Source of the DNA: Rachycentron canadum
Taxonomy: Eukaryota > Chordata > Actinopteri > Carangiformes > Rachycentridae
DNA: 64,000 bases
Assembly: GCA_038496675.1 (NCBI GenBank)
Contig: CM076659.1
Coordinates: forward strand, 3,616,967 to 3,680,966
Direction of reading: 5' to 3'
Of this stretch, positions 15,346 to 27,045 are shown in pieces; within the stretch, counting starts at the first letter, position 1, and each line of letters begins with the position of its first letter. The notes beneath the pieces were generated by a model that did no database searches, was not told where the DNA came from, and saw only the letters and a list, made by a program, of their open reading frames with translations. The translations under genes and the position numbers were made by a program.

Positions 15346-15455
15346 TGTGTTAACAGGTGGAGTGTGTGGTGGAAACCAGGGATAAGGCACAGAGCACTCA
15401 GCTGCGCAAGACGCTGAGTGAGCGCTACCCCTCTATATGCTGGCTAAACCGGTGA
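4944..15455 (+). CDS. Threonine ammonia-lyase/serine-racemase-like PLP fold-II protein, divergent
   Basis: Exons read as 4944-5668, 8092-8419, 9068-9184, 10170-10411, 11344-11509, 12521-12620, 12748-12823, 13065-13190, 13471-13638, 13774-13831 and 15357-15455. All have GT-AG borders and the joined frame is 734 aa plus stop. The core resembles biosynthetic/catabolic threonine dehydratase: a TGSVKERG motif with the Schiff-base Lys, a VVVPA cofactor loop, EGAMGLGAIL, VVVSSAN, and a C-terminal ACT-like segment ending in KTLSERYPSICWLNR. Family members deaminate Thr/Ser using PLP. Here the usual S-x-GNHAQ, GGGGL and C/S-GGN signatures read as TDCNFS, AAGQYGL and SSAN, so catalysis is uncertain. 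The first 223 residues are Pro/Ser-rich and match nothing I know. Met224 at 5613 would give a 511-aa protein close to normal family length. A polyadenylation signal lies at 15581-15586. Confidence 0.85.
5669..8091 (+). other. Intron 1 of the PLP-enzyme gene
   Basis: It runs from donor AG/gtaatt to acceptor cctacccag/AGAGG. It is AT-rich with no exon-like frame. A poly(C) run lies near 6190 and a G-run near 7141. I see nothing else in it. Confidence 0.6.
9192..9209. repeat. (GA)n tract next to an exon 3 splice donor
   Basis: A short GA run starts seven bases after the intron side of the exon 3 donor (gtaaaacgagag) of the PLP-enzyme gene. It could bind GA-rich splicing factors. It is otherwise ordinary simple sequence. 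Confidence 0.85.
9935..10125 (+). repeat. Dispersed repeat family A, copy 3 (internally deleted)
   Basis: This stretch, just before exon 4 of the PLP-enzyme gene, begins 'gaagtcagattgtattgaa' and ends near 'tgatgtcacggtgggttgac'. Both ends match the copies at 42475-42885 and 53960-54352. About 220 bases of the middle are missing. It is a fossil non-coding element of undetermined class. Confidence 0.7.
15299..15350 (+). repeat. (TG)n tract abutting the exon 11 acceptor
   Basis: About 22 TG units are followed by 'tttgtgtgttaacag' and then exon 11 of the PLP-enzyme gene at 15357. The tract takes the place of an ordinary polypyrimidine tract. Variable TG length near acceptors is known to alter exon inclusion in other genes; here that is only an inference. 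Confidence 0.9.
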
Positions 15456-17761
15456 TCCCACCAACATCATAAACACAAACCATACTAACAATAGGGGGAA
15501 AAAAAGAGGAAATGACAATACTCATAAAATGTGAGATGACTTTCAAACAAATACGCTATTATCATTAAAGAACTGTGTTAAATAAAACTCATTAAGAAAA
15601 TGACTGTTCAGCAAACTTTCAGCAAAGCCTTGAGATTATAGAACAAATATTACACACGTTACTCCTATTAATTATGCTGCTGTTTTTCTTTCGTCATGGC
15701 ACCGTTTAATTAGAATAAAGTGATTAGACTGCATTCAGAAGATGAATATAGATCTTATAGATCACCATTAATCACGGAGCATGAATCATACGCTGAAGAC
15801 ACAGGCCCAGTCCTGTAGTCGTCTCATTCTGAATTAAGGACACACCATACAGAACAAAAGATATATTTTTCCATCCATGTTGTTTTTAAACTGTTGTATA
15901 TATTTCTTTATTTATACCGTCTTAAGGTGGTAGTGTCAGTCCAAGTAAATGTGTTAATATGAATAAATGAAACTGGACAATCTCTTCACGCCCTGACCTT
16001 TTTCTTTGGTGACTCGTTGACATTATAGTACAGAGAATACTAAGTAAAAGTGATGCAGGTGAAAGTGCATTGCTTCTGTACTGTCCATCCCTGATTAATG
16101 TCTGGAGACGGCTCCAGTGGAGACTGGGCTGTTTAAGGCGGGTTAATGCTCTTAGGTTCATAAGCAGAGGACATGGTGACCCTGTGGTGCTGCTTCAGCC
16201 TCATTCTGATGGCGTCACGCTGTTTACCTGTGCGACACTAACACCTTGTTCTGCTGAAAGTGTGTGATCAAAACTACACCCAATACTAATTAATAAGACC
16301 AAGTTAAAATAACGTCTGATCCTTATATAGATCAGAGCGCTGCAGGGATGAAACCTAACACCAGGACATTAGTTAACGGACTTCAGGTTCCCTCGTCCTG
16401 AAGTTTGTAGCCATTTTGTTTTCTCTAAAATGGCTTAAATGAGGTGCAACATAAGCTCTAGACATTTTTCTACAACATTGAAATATTGCAGTAAATGATC
16501 CAGTCGTGATTTCTTAAGGTTTTTTGTCCGGTTGCTAACAGGTGGCTAAATACGATCACAGAGGTTGTCAGGGACGTTAAACGCCATCATGTCCAATACA
16601 GTCACTAACTCTAAGGAAATACTTTGGTAGATGAGGTTATAATACATCAAGAGGTGAATGTGGTGTGGTTTGTAGCCTAACATTAGCTCTTTACGTCTAA
16701 CAAATGTATTTAAGCTTCAACAATCATTGAAGTGGTTTTCATCTGTGGAGATTATCTCGCTGAACAAAACGTGTGCGTATTAGAAAGTTGTGCTTCCTTA
16801 TTTTCTTATATCTTATAAATCCATGCAAAAATCCCATTGGCAGGTTGATGCTAACTGCTGTAGGCCTACAAAAATGCATCATCCCAGCCGCCCACTAATG
16901 GATCAACTCGCATGTAACGTAGAAGGGGGAGCTTGTTATTGATCAACCCAGAGATAATTATCTGTCTGATGAGGTTAGTGTTTAGTGTTAGTGTTTAAGC
17001 CAAATAAAACACAGGTGAGTATTTTGAGGCTGCTTTTTTTTTTTTTTAAGAGGACCAAAAACAATTCAACGCGCGTCATGCGGTTTGTAAGTCACATTTT
17101 ATTTTGTAGTGTTAATATTAAGAACTTCCAGTCTGTGGTTAAAACACCTCAAAGCACTTCAGTACAAGAAAGGCAAATGTGGATTTTTAAACATGCATTG
17201 AGCAGCTCTCTTTGTTTTTATCCTGGAGGACGTCTGAAGCTGATGGCGGCGCACCATCTGCAGCCAACCTGTCTGACATTATGTTCACCACAGCAGCTGA
17301 GAAAATATCCCCACTGCCACCATCCAGGCTGAATGTAAACATCAAGAGATACAAAATGGCATAAAAGAGTCGCCTTGTAATGCTCTCAATATTCAGCTGA
17401 GGGCAGATTCATCTCAATAATTCTATCAATACCATTATCAGTACAGCATTAAAATATTATCTGAGGCACTACTATCTTTTTATTTTATAGAAAAATCTAT
17501 GGAATGTCAGTCCATCATAATATCACAGGGAATAATATTTGCAGTTTCTCTATCAAAGTTAAGTCTCCACTTCCAATACTTTTTTTGTGTTAAAAGAAAA
17601 ACTATCGGAGGAAAACGGCTCAGGGGTCATCCTCCATCCGCTGCCCTCTCAGCAGGATTTCATATCACAGAGAAAGACAGTGGAAGAGGCACAAGGAAAG
17701 AATCGATTTTTCTTGAAGTTCAGCTTATGCAGTGTTGTTCTGTCGACCTCTGCTGCTGGTG
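15456..17761. other. Convergent intergenic region, PLP-enzyme gene to tmem254
   Basis: The 3' UTR of the PLP-enzyme gene occupies the start, with AATAAA at 15581-15586. The far end is the tmem254 3' UTR on the other strand, with candidate minus-strand AATAAA at 17479-17484 or 17098-17103. Between them lies a copy of repeat family C at 16490-16870. No gene is seen. Confidence 0.6.
16490..16870. repeat. Dispersed repeat family C, copy 1
   Basis: It matches 50690-51130 in the same orientation. Shared stretches include 'aacaggtggctaaat', 'cagaggttgtcaggga' and 'gaagtggttttcatctgtgg', the last leading into 'agattatct'. The copies have drifted and carry small insertions. No coding capacity; class unknown. 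Confidence 0.7.
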
Positions 17762-20700
17762 TCAGTGCTGTTTGGGACGCTTGGGGTCGTACTTGAGGAG
17801 CAGGCCGAGGGAGGCAAAGCCAAACAGAAAGGTCTGGAAGAACCACATGAAGCGAGTGGCCGTGCTGTTGATCCCTTTGTCACTGTGGAGATGTAGAAAA
17901 GAAAAGGTGAACAAAGGTCGAGCTGCTGTAGCTAACAAATCCTCACACCAAGGACGGCTGAAGGAATCTTTCTCAGCCTTCCAGTTCTTTTCTTTCATTG
18001 GTTGTGGTTCATAATTACTCCTTATGATAAAAAATAAGACTGGGAGTGGACTAACATCGTGTCCCAGTAAATCACACGAGGAAGGCAGCTTTGGGATGTT
18101 TTCTTACACTGATAAATAAACAAATAATGTCTGAGATAGGTCTTTGGGTCTTAAACGGCTACGGATCTTAGTTGAGGGTTTCGGGTTTATAAGAGAAAAT
18201 TAGGTTGCACCACCCTCTAGTGGACAACAGGGGTCTTGTCACTCTTACCTGCACACCTTCAATGAAACAAGGGCCTCAATGACATGAATGGCAAGAGCTG
18301 CCCACCACCTGTAACAGACAAGATGTGTTCAACTCCTCCTCCGGACTTTCTATTCAGTTCAACAGAGAGACGTTAAATTCAGATCAGACAGTGCTGTGGT
18401 GTGAGAACGCTGACACTTCTCACCATGAGTTAACAACCACAGCGTCGAATTAACAGGAGTCACATGACAACCAAAAAAAAAAAAAAAAAAAAAGATCAAC
18501 CACTTCACAGGTTAGAAACACAAAACACTGAACGACCACTTCATGAGACACTCAGTCACATGACCTGAACAACAGTCCGTGTGACTTAAACGACAAATTA
18601 GTGGCTGTAACGATCTGTTAATGGAGAAAAACATTGAAGCTTCAGTCGATTGAACTGTGTATTTCAGCCCAGTGACATCACTCTGCACATATTCTGACTG
18701 TCGTTGAAGCTGCTGCAGAAAATCTGGGGAGGCGACTGTTTTTGATTGTCATGATATATCGATACATTTTTGGGAACATTTAAGAGAATAATTTAATTTA
18801 CATCCACAATATCAATCTATTCTGAATAGAATTTAATTTGTATTTCTTTTTACTTCTTTTTACTCTTAGATAGGTTATCATTTTATCATTTGTTATTATT
18901 ATTATTTAAATCCTCCCTGTATTCTCCTCACTGTTTGTGTGCATGGTATCTGCTCCCTGTTTTATTTTGTTTTATTGTCCTGCTCTGATCCATATGTCAA
19001 AGCACTTTCTAAACTTAATTTTTTAAAGGTGCTATATAAATAAAGTTATTATTATTATAAATATGTGAGATTTTAAGGAAAGGCAAGTTTGTTTAGCACG
19101 TTATCACATGCAGGTGTTTTTCAATCGACAGAAATGATAAAAGAACAGAATAAAAAGATTATTAAAACAGATATCATTTAGGAGCGAGATTAAAAGGTTA
19201 AATGAACGCAGTGGAGAACGGAGCTGTTTCAAGCTCCACTAAGTCAAGACAATTTTATTTGTATAGCCCATTTTTACAAACAGTTTGTCTCAAAGGGCTT
19301 TACATAGCATCATAACAACATCCTCTGCCCTTAGACCCTCACATCGACTGAGGACAAAAAAAACTACTGACCAGCTCCTGCAGATCTTTGAGTCCTATTA
19401 AACATCGAACATCTCACAGATATATTTTGGGCCCAGACCATTTAGTGGCTTAAAGACAATATGTAAAACTTTTTATTGAATTCTCGCAGCATAACAAGCT
19501 GTAGCTGTTTAATGGTTTTATTTGGTCGACAAGTAAGGACTTGACTCGGGAGGATTCTAACAGGAGCCACAATGGGACAATGGGAGGTTTAAACACTTAC
19601 CCTTTGTACATAATGCCAGCATGGTTGTCCACAAGGTATCTGCAGAAGGTACCGAACGGACCGAGGTGCTCAAATGGGATTTTTTCTGGTGCAAACACAA
19701 TGCACTGCAAAACACAGACACTGTATTTCAGCATTAACCCACATAAACTCTACAAGTGCTGTATATTCTTAGAGAAAACATTAAAATAAACCAGAGTTTG
19801 TCTTTTTAAGCACATTTCAACCTCTTTAATACACAGACATATGATCTTTTCAGAGCTGCTTGACCCAAAACATGTTACTCAGTGGTTCAGTCATTCATAA
19901 ACTATTTTCACAGTCAAAAGGGCTTTTTGTGGTGATAATGACTATAGAGTAATCTGGCATGCACTTCATGGCGTACAGCTGACTCTGTGGTCCACAATCT
20001 TCTGGTCCATTTAGATCTTAATGCTGGAAAGAATCACAGTGACAATAAGGAAGTGTGTGATTCAGGATGAGGTGGAATGGCTCCATGAATGGCCTCTTTG
20101 CAGCAGCTTGGATCATAACAGTAAGAGCCGTATGTACTGCAAAGGGCAGCCTTGTTGTGAGATATGCCACTTAAATTTAATTTGTTTCAGTTCTGGAGGA
20201 AGATCGGTTCTGCACCATGCTGGCTTTTTTTTTGGATATTTGGGTTTTTTCATGTGAAATCAAATGAGCAGACGTGATTTCAGGCTCTGAGTCTGACTCC
20301 GGAGCTTCTACGTTACTGTCAGAGTCAGGATTAGTTTTTCTCCACCACATTATTTGACATCTACTCTGTTCATTTCTCCATGTTGACTTAATGAACATAA
20401 CACTGACCTGCAGTTGAAGGAATCTGAAATGATAAAATTATATTTGTAGGTTGATATTTTCATTTTAACACAAATCTGAATGATTTGTTTGTACGTTTTG
20501 TCCCATCTATTCTTTGGAGACATGTTTATTTGTAAGACAATCGTGTAATTGCTCAGTTTATTTTAGCCTAATTACATGTCTGCCTTAAGATAAATAATTA
20601 AACTAGCACACTTAGCATATTGTGGTACACTGAAACACGAGTATCAGACACATGGAGACATACAACAAACTCTGTGACAGTGAAGGCCATTGTGTTGTGC

Positions 20701-21825
20701 TGCTGTTGTCCCCTCTGTCCACCTGTGACCTGTCAGGTATGAGTCCTGTGGACTGTGGATGGAACATGGACAAAGGCCTATTGTAGCAATGACCCAGACC
20801 CTGCACAACATTTATGCTCAGACTGTCAAACACAAATGTCCAAATGCTGAGACATGTATTTATTCACTTATTACCGATTATGAAACCACTTATACACAAT
20901 TACTCTTGTTGTGTATGGTTGTTTTCTTGGTACTGTGAGGAGTCAATCTACGTTACTGTACACGTGGCAAGTGGTGGTAAAGGTTTGTACGAGCCTATGC
21001 GCGATTTGTGACATTTATGCGAGAAATAACACCGAATCCCATTGAAAAAGTCAAGTGTTTTTACTTGTCGCCTTTCATCCCAGCACAGCAACACATTTCA
21101 GAAAACTTTGAAGACATTTAACAATTATTTTTAATCTATTGGTCAATTCGGCAATCATTTTATTTACCAAGCACTATCACGTTAGCCACAACGAAGCCCT
21201 AATATGTGCTGAATACCTGCGTTAGCGTTGCAACCCCCGTTTAATTTATGAGGAAACAGTTCATCAGTGATGTAAATATGATTTCAGAGATCATTTAAAG
21301 TTGAATAGAGTTTGGCACGTTTGTCTTTTCTTTTGTAGGATAATAAAGGGCGCGGGGCAAACATTATCTTGAGTTGCCTAACTAACAGTTTGTCCAGTGG
21401 ACTTTGTCCAAAAGGTAGTTTGACCTGAGCTCAACTGACTGAATTAATCCCGATATGATTCACTGTCATCGGCTGCGACATGGCAGTGACCCCGGGGGCT
21501 ACTTTACCAGATATTATTAAAGACAAATACTGAATAGAAACATGGAAAAACATCGACAAACGCGTCTGCAAAGATCAGTCAAGTCGCCATTTATGATTTT
21601 AATGAGAATTATTCGCGACCCGGACGAGATTTTACGCAACACAACACGGTGGCATTTAAAAATAATAATAATAATAAAAATAAAATAAATATATCAAATT
21701 ATATCAGACTTCAATTAAAACCGATTAAATGAACTTACAGTAAAATATCCAACCCCGAAGGTCACGGAGACAACCCAAAACAGGCTGGTTCTTCTAAAGT
21801 AATCGCATCCGTCACTTTTAGCCAT
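17762..21825 (-). CDS. tmem254: TMEM254 family small membrane protein
   Basis: Exons on the minus strand are 21739-21825, 19601-19704, 18249-18308 and 17762-17882. All junctions are GT-AG and the joined frame is 123 aa, the same length I recall for mammalian TMEM254. Recognisable family blocks are a Y-F-x-R-x-S-L-FW start, an I-P-F-x-x-LGP-x-G-x-F-x-x-YLVD block, WW-A-x-x-IHV-x-E, and F-x-x-WFFQTF-x-FG-x-ASL near the end. Three hydrophobic segments are visible (about residues 14-33, 65-84 and 93-112), consistent with a multipass membrane protein of unknown function. The ATG at 21825 is the first in the exon and is followed by AAAAGTGACGG. Introns carry fossil repeats (family D at about 19090-19540). 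The promoter is GC-rich and lies opposite the Mix-type homeobox gene. Confidence 0.9.
18473..18493. repeat. Poly(A) tract in tmem254 intron 3
   Basis: A run of about 20 A residues on the + strand lies in the intron between tmem254 exons 3 and 2. It may be the tail of a retroposed element, though no body is recognisable beside it. Confidence 0.7.
18800..19065 (+). repeat. 3' end of a non-LTR retroelement (probable)
   Basis: The stretch ends in 'caaagcactttctaaac', 'ggtgctatataaataaagtt' and then ATT repeats. This ending is typical of the 3' tail of fish LINE copies. No reverse-transcriptase reading frame is preserved. Similar endings are seen near 48120-48180 and 62200-62340. Confidence 0.5.
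19090..19540. repeat. Dispersed repeat family D, copy 1
   Basis: It contains 'attttatttgtatagcccat', 'tcaaagggctttacatagca' and 'gaccagctcctgcagatctt', a very common teleost interspersed sequence from memory. Parts recur at 59850-60080 and 60480-60570. It lies in intron 2 of tmem254 and is non-coding. Confidence 0.65.
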
Positions 21826-21940
21826 AACTGCTGCTGCTCCGCGCTGGTGCAGCTGTCAAATATGACCGGGTGGAAACAGCGGCGGCGGCGGCAGTGAATG
21901 GCGGGGCAGAGGGGCGGTGTGGTGGCGCCACATGGACGGA
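21826..21940 (-). promoter_or_regulatory. GC-rich tmem254 5' UTR and promoter
   Basis: Sequence just upstream of the tmem254 ATG is rich in GGC repeats and CpG, with a GC-box-like ggggcggtg. There is no TATA box. This fits a broadly expressed CpG-type promoter. It is inferred from composition only. Confidence 0.5.
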
Positions 21941-24570
21941 AAAGTATAAAAGAAACGTTTCATATGAAACACACTGTAACTTTCTGGCTAATTCTACTGT
22001 GAAGTTGAATGTTATTATTTATTTTAAACGCTGCTCTCATGTGGCTCTTTGCTGGGATTTTCTCCTGGAGTTGGAGGAATATGGTGGCTCCTATGTGACA
22101 AAAGAAAAAAGAAAAATGTGGACATAAATAAATATAAATAAACGTCTGAGAAGGTAATTAAAGTTACACCATGTGTGTCAAAGGTTATATAGCAGTGTTA
22201 TTGTGTTATTTTTAGAAGTGTTATTGAAATGTTTCTCTGTGAATTTAAATTGTTGTTTTGTTTTCAGTAACTTTCATGTAGTTGTAGGATGTATGGTGGT
22301 CACAAAAGAAATAGAAAAATCCTATTTCATTACAGAAATAAATGTCTCTAAGAGCCGTGAAGGTCATTTTAAAAAAAAGTAACTAGGTAATTTTAGGAGC
22401 CACTTTGTTTTGTGTTTTGAAAACTGCAGCTGTCTCACCTATGTACATACCGTGCCAAAATTATCCCCGGATGGGGATGTGAGGCATTTTTGTACATCAA
22501 GATACAAATGCAGATTTTGAAATACTTTTTCCCCCAGTGCAAACACGGTATAATCTGAAATAGTATTTACTGTGGACACGCGTGCGAAGAGATAATCTTA
22601 GTGACAGGCATCTGTTTGTTAAGACTTTGTTCTGTTGCCCCAATGAAAAACCTGCTAAATGTGAAAAAGCCACTGATTCATACAATCCTACACCATAATT
22701 CTACAATGTTGTGTTTTGACTCTTCCCAAATACTTTGTGACATATTTAGGAAAAGGTGATATGAAGCTGCACAAACATAGAGAAAGAAATAATGTGTGTC
22801 TACAAGTTTAATAATCTCATTATATTTCTCTGGAAGCTGATTAATAAAAGCAATAATTCAATAAAATACAACATTTTTTTTATGCTGCATCATTAAAGAT
22901 AAACTGATCATATGTTTTTTTTTTTTTGTTTTTTGTTTTTTTTAAATATACATGTCTCCATAGTGTCAAGACAAAACTAAACAAAGCTCTTTACAGTGAT
23001 TTTGCATTATCTGAATACTCTCTGGGCTGAACCAGTGTTAGCTTTTATCACTCAATCATTGTATGTAAACTTGGGCGTAGCAAGTATTTAACCTACTGAA
23101 TTGGTGTATTGATAAGAGTCTTTCCCATATTATTATTTTATCTGACTAATTTTAGATAATGAAATATGTGCTAGTGTTTTAGAATTAATATTTAGACTAA
23201 ATTTAAGTCATTATTTCTTGTTAGTGGGTTTGACAGCTTCCTCCGCCGGCAAAATGTTGCACGTGATGTCTGATAGGATTTGGGTGAAGCACAGAGAGAG
23301 ATGCGGGACTTTCAGGAGCCGTCTCTACACCTGGAGACATTGATTCTGCTGGTTGTCCAGATAAAGATAAAAAAAGAAATGACCCGAGCTTGTTGTTTTG
23401 CTTTAGATAACTCTGGTAGACATCAAGCTGCATTGTTTTCTAATACACCTAAAAAATACTGTAAATCTGTTTCTGCACTTTGTCCTTAAGGACTGTTTGA
23501 CTTTAGCTCAGCATGTTAGCATTTACATTTTTAAATGCATCTGAAACGTAGCTGCTGCTGCTGTTATTAAAGGTCTATATCTACAATGTGAAAAAGAAAA
23601 ACAGGGCATATAGAAAGTAAATGTAACGATCAAATAAGAAAATATCTAATTTATTGGTTGTTTGAAAAATTTTTTTTTTTTTGACATATTGAGGTTAAAG
23701 GTCACAGCATTTGCACACAGCTCGGTCACAGCTCGGCCCGGACATGTTAAACCATTTCAAAAACTTGCCCCTCACTTTGATGTATTTATTCCCTTTAATG
23801 AGGCTGGTGTGTGGTGTGTGGTGTGTGGTGTGTACAGAGTAACTGTCCAATTAATCACTGAATAATTAGCCACCTTTGTTTTTCTTCTGGTGATAGCAGG
23901 GAGCTGCTCTGCATATGAGAAGAAAACAGGAGCCACTGATAGGCTTCAGCTCAGAGTACTATTTTGTATTTCGCTGCAGTCTGTGGGTTAAATATTTCTT
24001 TAAGGCTATTGTTGGTTGATCAATGTTCCACAGTTTGTGAAGCCGCCTGTGTTTGTCCTTAACTATAATCAGATAACTCCCAGAAGCCAAATTTGAATTA
24101 AAAGGAAGCCTTGACATATAACAATATGTGTATGTAGTCTTTCTTTTAATTAAAAAGTAAAGAAGAACACTGGAATAATTTTTTTTTACATTCATTAAAA
24201 TAAAATTCATTAATGACAATACACGTCTTAACAAACGCAAAACTCCAATATACAGTTAAACTATTCTGGCCATCATTAAAATATTGAAAAAATATCATTT
24301 CTGTCTTTAGGCCAATTTGATTTGTCACATATTCAGTGGCACAAAAATACAACTAATCACATGTTTGCCGTCTGTTAATAAAGTGGTATCGACGAGGCTA
24401 ACGACCTTCTTTTGTCTTACCCACACTTTGTCATATTTACCATTGACCTTGACACTACTTTGATAGGGATGAGGTGATAACGGGGGTAGGGAGGGTTGGA
24501 AGGGCCACTCTGGTCAGAGTACTCCCCCATCACTCTGTCCTGGCTTTGCCATGCCCTTCTGGGGTCTCAG
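21941..24570. other. Divergent intergenic region, tmem254 to Mix-type gene
   Basis: AT-rich DNA with homopolymer runs (T-rich near 22915-22945 and 23669-23682) and a GTGTG cluster near 23807-23832. I see no gene or RNA. It probably carries the upstream control region of the homeobox gene, but no element can be called from sequence alone. Confidence 0.5.
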
Positions 24571-24578
24571 GTGATCAA

Positions 24579-24719
24579 TATATAAGGTACCCTGATCCAA
24601 CCAGGAGCCACAGTCAGAGACTCTCAGTGAAGGAACACACTGCCATACTGAACTCTGTCCCATCAGAAGTCTGTTAGAAATCCATTTGTGTCCAGAGCTT
24701 CATTCATTTAACTGCTGCT
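24579..24719 (+). promoter_or_regulatory. TATA promoter and 5' UTR of the Mix-type homeobox gene
   Basis: A consensus TATATAAG box at 24579-24586 lies 134-141 bases before the ATG at 24720. A start site near 24610 would give a leader of about 110 bases. A focused TATA promoter fits a gene with a brief, sharply timed embryonic expression window. Confidence 0.65.
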
Positions 24720-26782
24720 ATGTGGAAGGACTCCAGCAATGGTAAGAACTGTTTTATACTCTACAATAGAAAAGGAAAGTTGAGATAATCAAAAACAACA
24801 TTTTTTAAAATTTATAATCTGCGGCCATGTCTTGGTTTACGTAAACGTCTTGTGTGATCTGACCTGGATGAAATAGTTCAGGTTTTATTAAACCTGCCTG
24901 CTGCACCAGGTGGACGGGTTTTACTGCACCAAGGTGGCTTTGACATGTTGTGTGATTTTCTAATAACAGAAAATCCCCTTAAAATGAATTTCAGATTCTT
25001 CTCTGAGGTTGTGTGTATGTTAGCTCTCATTGCATGTAGTATCTGCCTCACCACCTAATAACTGGTGAATAATTCATAGCAGCAAAAATACTAGATGATC
25101 AGAAACTGCATGTTTTCTGTTTTATAATCATAATCTAGAGTCTTTTACAGTCTTTACAGAAAAAAAGAATCAGGCTAACTGCACCATGCATCTCTGTTGT
25201 GACTTAAAAATTTGAATTTCACAGCCCAAACAAGGTGTATGGGTTAGTTTAGACCAGACAGTGCTTGGTTCACAATAAGGAATCAATGCAGGACAGATGA
25301 ATAACAGAGAAAGAGTATTTGTTCTGGATCCGGTCTGATATGGAACCTGTTCCCCTCTCTTCCCTCAGATGATGCCAGGTCTGCAGCCTCCAGCGGCGGC
25401 TCCTCTCGCAGCGCTAGCCGCAGGAAGAGAACCAGTTTCTCCAAAGAGCACGTGGAGCTTCTGCGCGCCACCTTCGAAACCGACCCCTACCCTGGCATCA
25501 GCCTCAGGGAGAGTCTGTCCCAGACCACAGGCCTGCCAGAGTCACGCATCCAGGTACGCAGTCACCTCATGCAGCCGTCTGTGGAATATATCATATAACA
25601 TGTGAAAGCATTATTTCTGTAGCTGGATACTGGACTAAATATTCACATTCATGCTTTACACATGATCTTTTACAGAAAATACAAGCATACACATGTAGTT
25701 GTGGTTTCAGGCATTTTGCACTGTGGGTCCTTATCATAAAAAGCCTCTGTTTTCAAATGCATCCTGCATAGAAATGTAGATACTGTTATCACTCTATCTC
25801 TTTATTTCTTTATCTGTAGAGATGACACAAGCTGCTTTTATCAGAGTCTTGTTTGACTGGACAGATAGACTGTACAACTGGCTCTGACAGCTGAGAACTA
25901 CTAGATTTGCCCCCCCTCCCCCCTTCATTGGTGCCTAGAAAATGATTAACAGAGCAGAATGTGATGCTTTATCTTTTCTGCTTTGGATCTAAACTCATTT
26001 TTTCTCTCTTTCCTGTTCAGGTGTGGTTTCAGAACAGAAGAGCTCGCACCCTGAAGTGCAAAGGAGCCAAGAAAGCTCTGTGGCAGTCTGATACCCCAGT
26101 CCAGGAGGCTGCCCCCCCACCTCACGCTGTTGCCAACAGGAGACCACAGCTTGGCCCCATCCCTTTGCCACCGCAGGGACCCCCACCAGCCTACCCAACC
26201 CAGGTGAAGGAGGAGATGGAGGAAGCCTGCTACTATGCGCAGTGTCCTCCAGCCTACTCCACCATTGAGGAGCACGGGCATTACGGCTCCATGTATGGGC
26301 TCCAGCAGGGCAGACTGCTGAGCAGCAGCTCAAGCCCACCCCTGAGGGGCTACTGGTCCCAGCCAGGCAGCCAAACCTCCCCTCACTCGCCGCTGTGGTG
26401 CCACTCTCCCATGGGGATTGGAAGCTACAGCTCAAGCTCCAGCCAGGCTCCAGCCTTTATGTATCCAGGATCAGCAGAGCAGCAGACGTACATGGCCTCC
26501 TCAACCTCCCACTCCTCCACCCCAGACACCCCCGATTCTGGATACTGGGATGCCAGCCTGGAGAACAGCCCGCCACAGGAAGGTCAGTACTCACAGCTGG
26601 AGGACTCGTGGAGCGGCGCTGCCCTGGAAGGCTGCGGGGAGGCCAGACATACGAGGCGGACCCAGGCCGCCCCCCTGCCTGAGCTGTCCCTGCAGGAGAT
26701 CCTCGGGGAGCTGAACGAGGACTGGCTGGGAGGAGAGGGACTGGATGATCGTGTCACTGGGGAGAAAATGGCTTTCTGCTGA
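24720..26782 (+). CDS. Mix-type paired-like homeodomain protein (Mxtx-like)
   Basis: Exons 24720-24741, 25369-25553 and 26021-26782 join to 322 aa with GT-AG borders. The intron falls between homeodomain positions 46 and 47 (RIQ/VWFQ), the usual site for paired-class genes. The homeodomain spans about residues 24-83. It has a basic arm RRKRTSFS, helix 2 with LRESLSQTTGLPESRIQ, and recognition helix VWFQNRRARTLK with Gln at position 50 and Asn at 51. The closest families I know are fish Mxtx1/Mxtx2, then Mixl1 and Sebox, which control yolk syncytial layer and endoderm-mesoderm programmes. The rest is Pro/Ser/Tyr-rich with PPAY repeats. It ends in an acidic amphipathic block (about 289-312, ELSLQEILGELNEDWL) that could be an activation domain. 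The PPNK-type Smad-interaction motif of Mixer is not seen. Which Mxtx paralogue this is cannot be decided here. Confidence 0.88.
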
Positions 26783-27045
26783 TAACTCTGTTACAAGGAT
26801 TTACAATGGACAGAAATCATATGTATTATTTTGATTTGAGTCATTTGTGTACATAGAAAAAAATCTACAGATTCACATACTGGAAACTGGATCCATATTT
26901 TCACTTTTTTATTTATTTACACACTGACAACAGCTTGTTTTGGTTAATGTATTTATTCATCTATTCACTATTTATAACTTGTATTTATGATTTTCTGCAC
27001 TTTTATACAAATAAATCAGTTGTAATAAAGCACAATACTGTTTGC
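26783..27045 (+). terminator. 3' UTR and polyadenylation signals of the Mix-type gene
   Basis: AT-rich 3' UTR with AATAAA at 27010-27015 and a second hexamer at 27023-27028 (gtaataaagcac). It lacks stable-looking structure. Several ATTTA motifs (for example near 26929, 26949 and 26985) suggest a short-lived message, as expected for an early embryonic regulator. Confidence 0.7.
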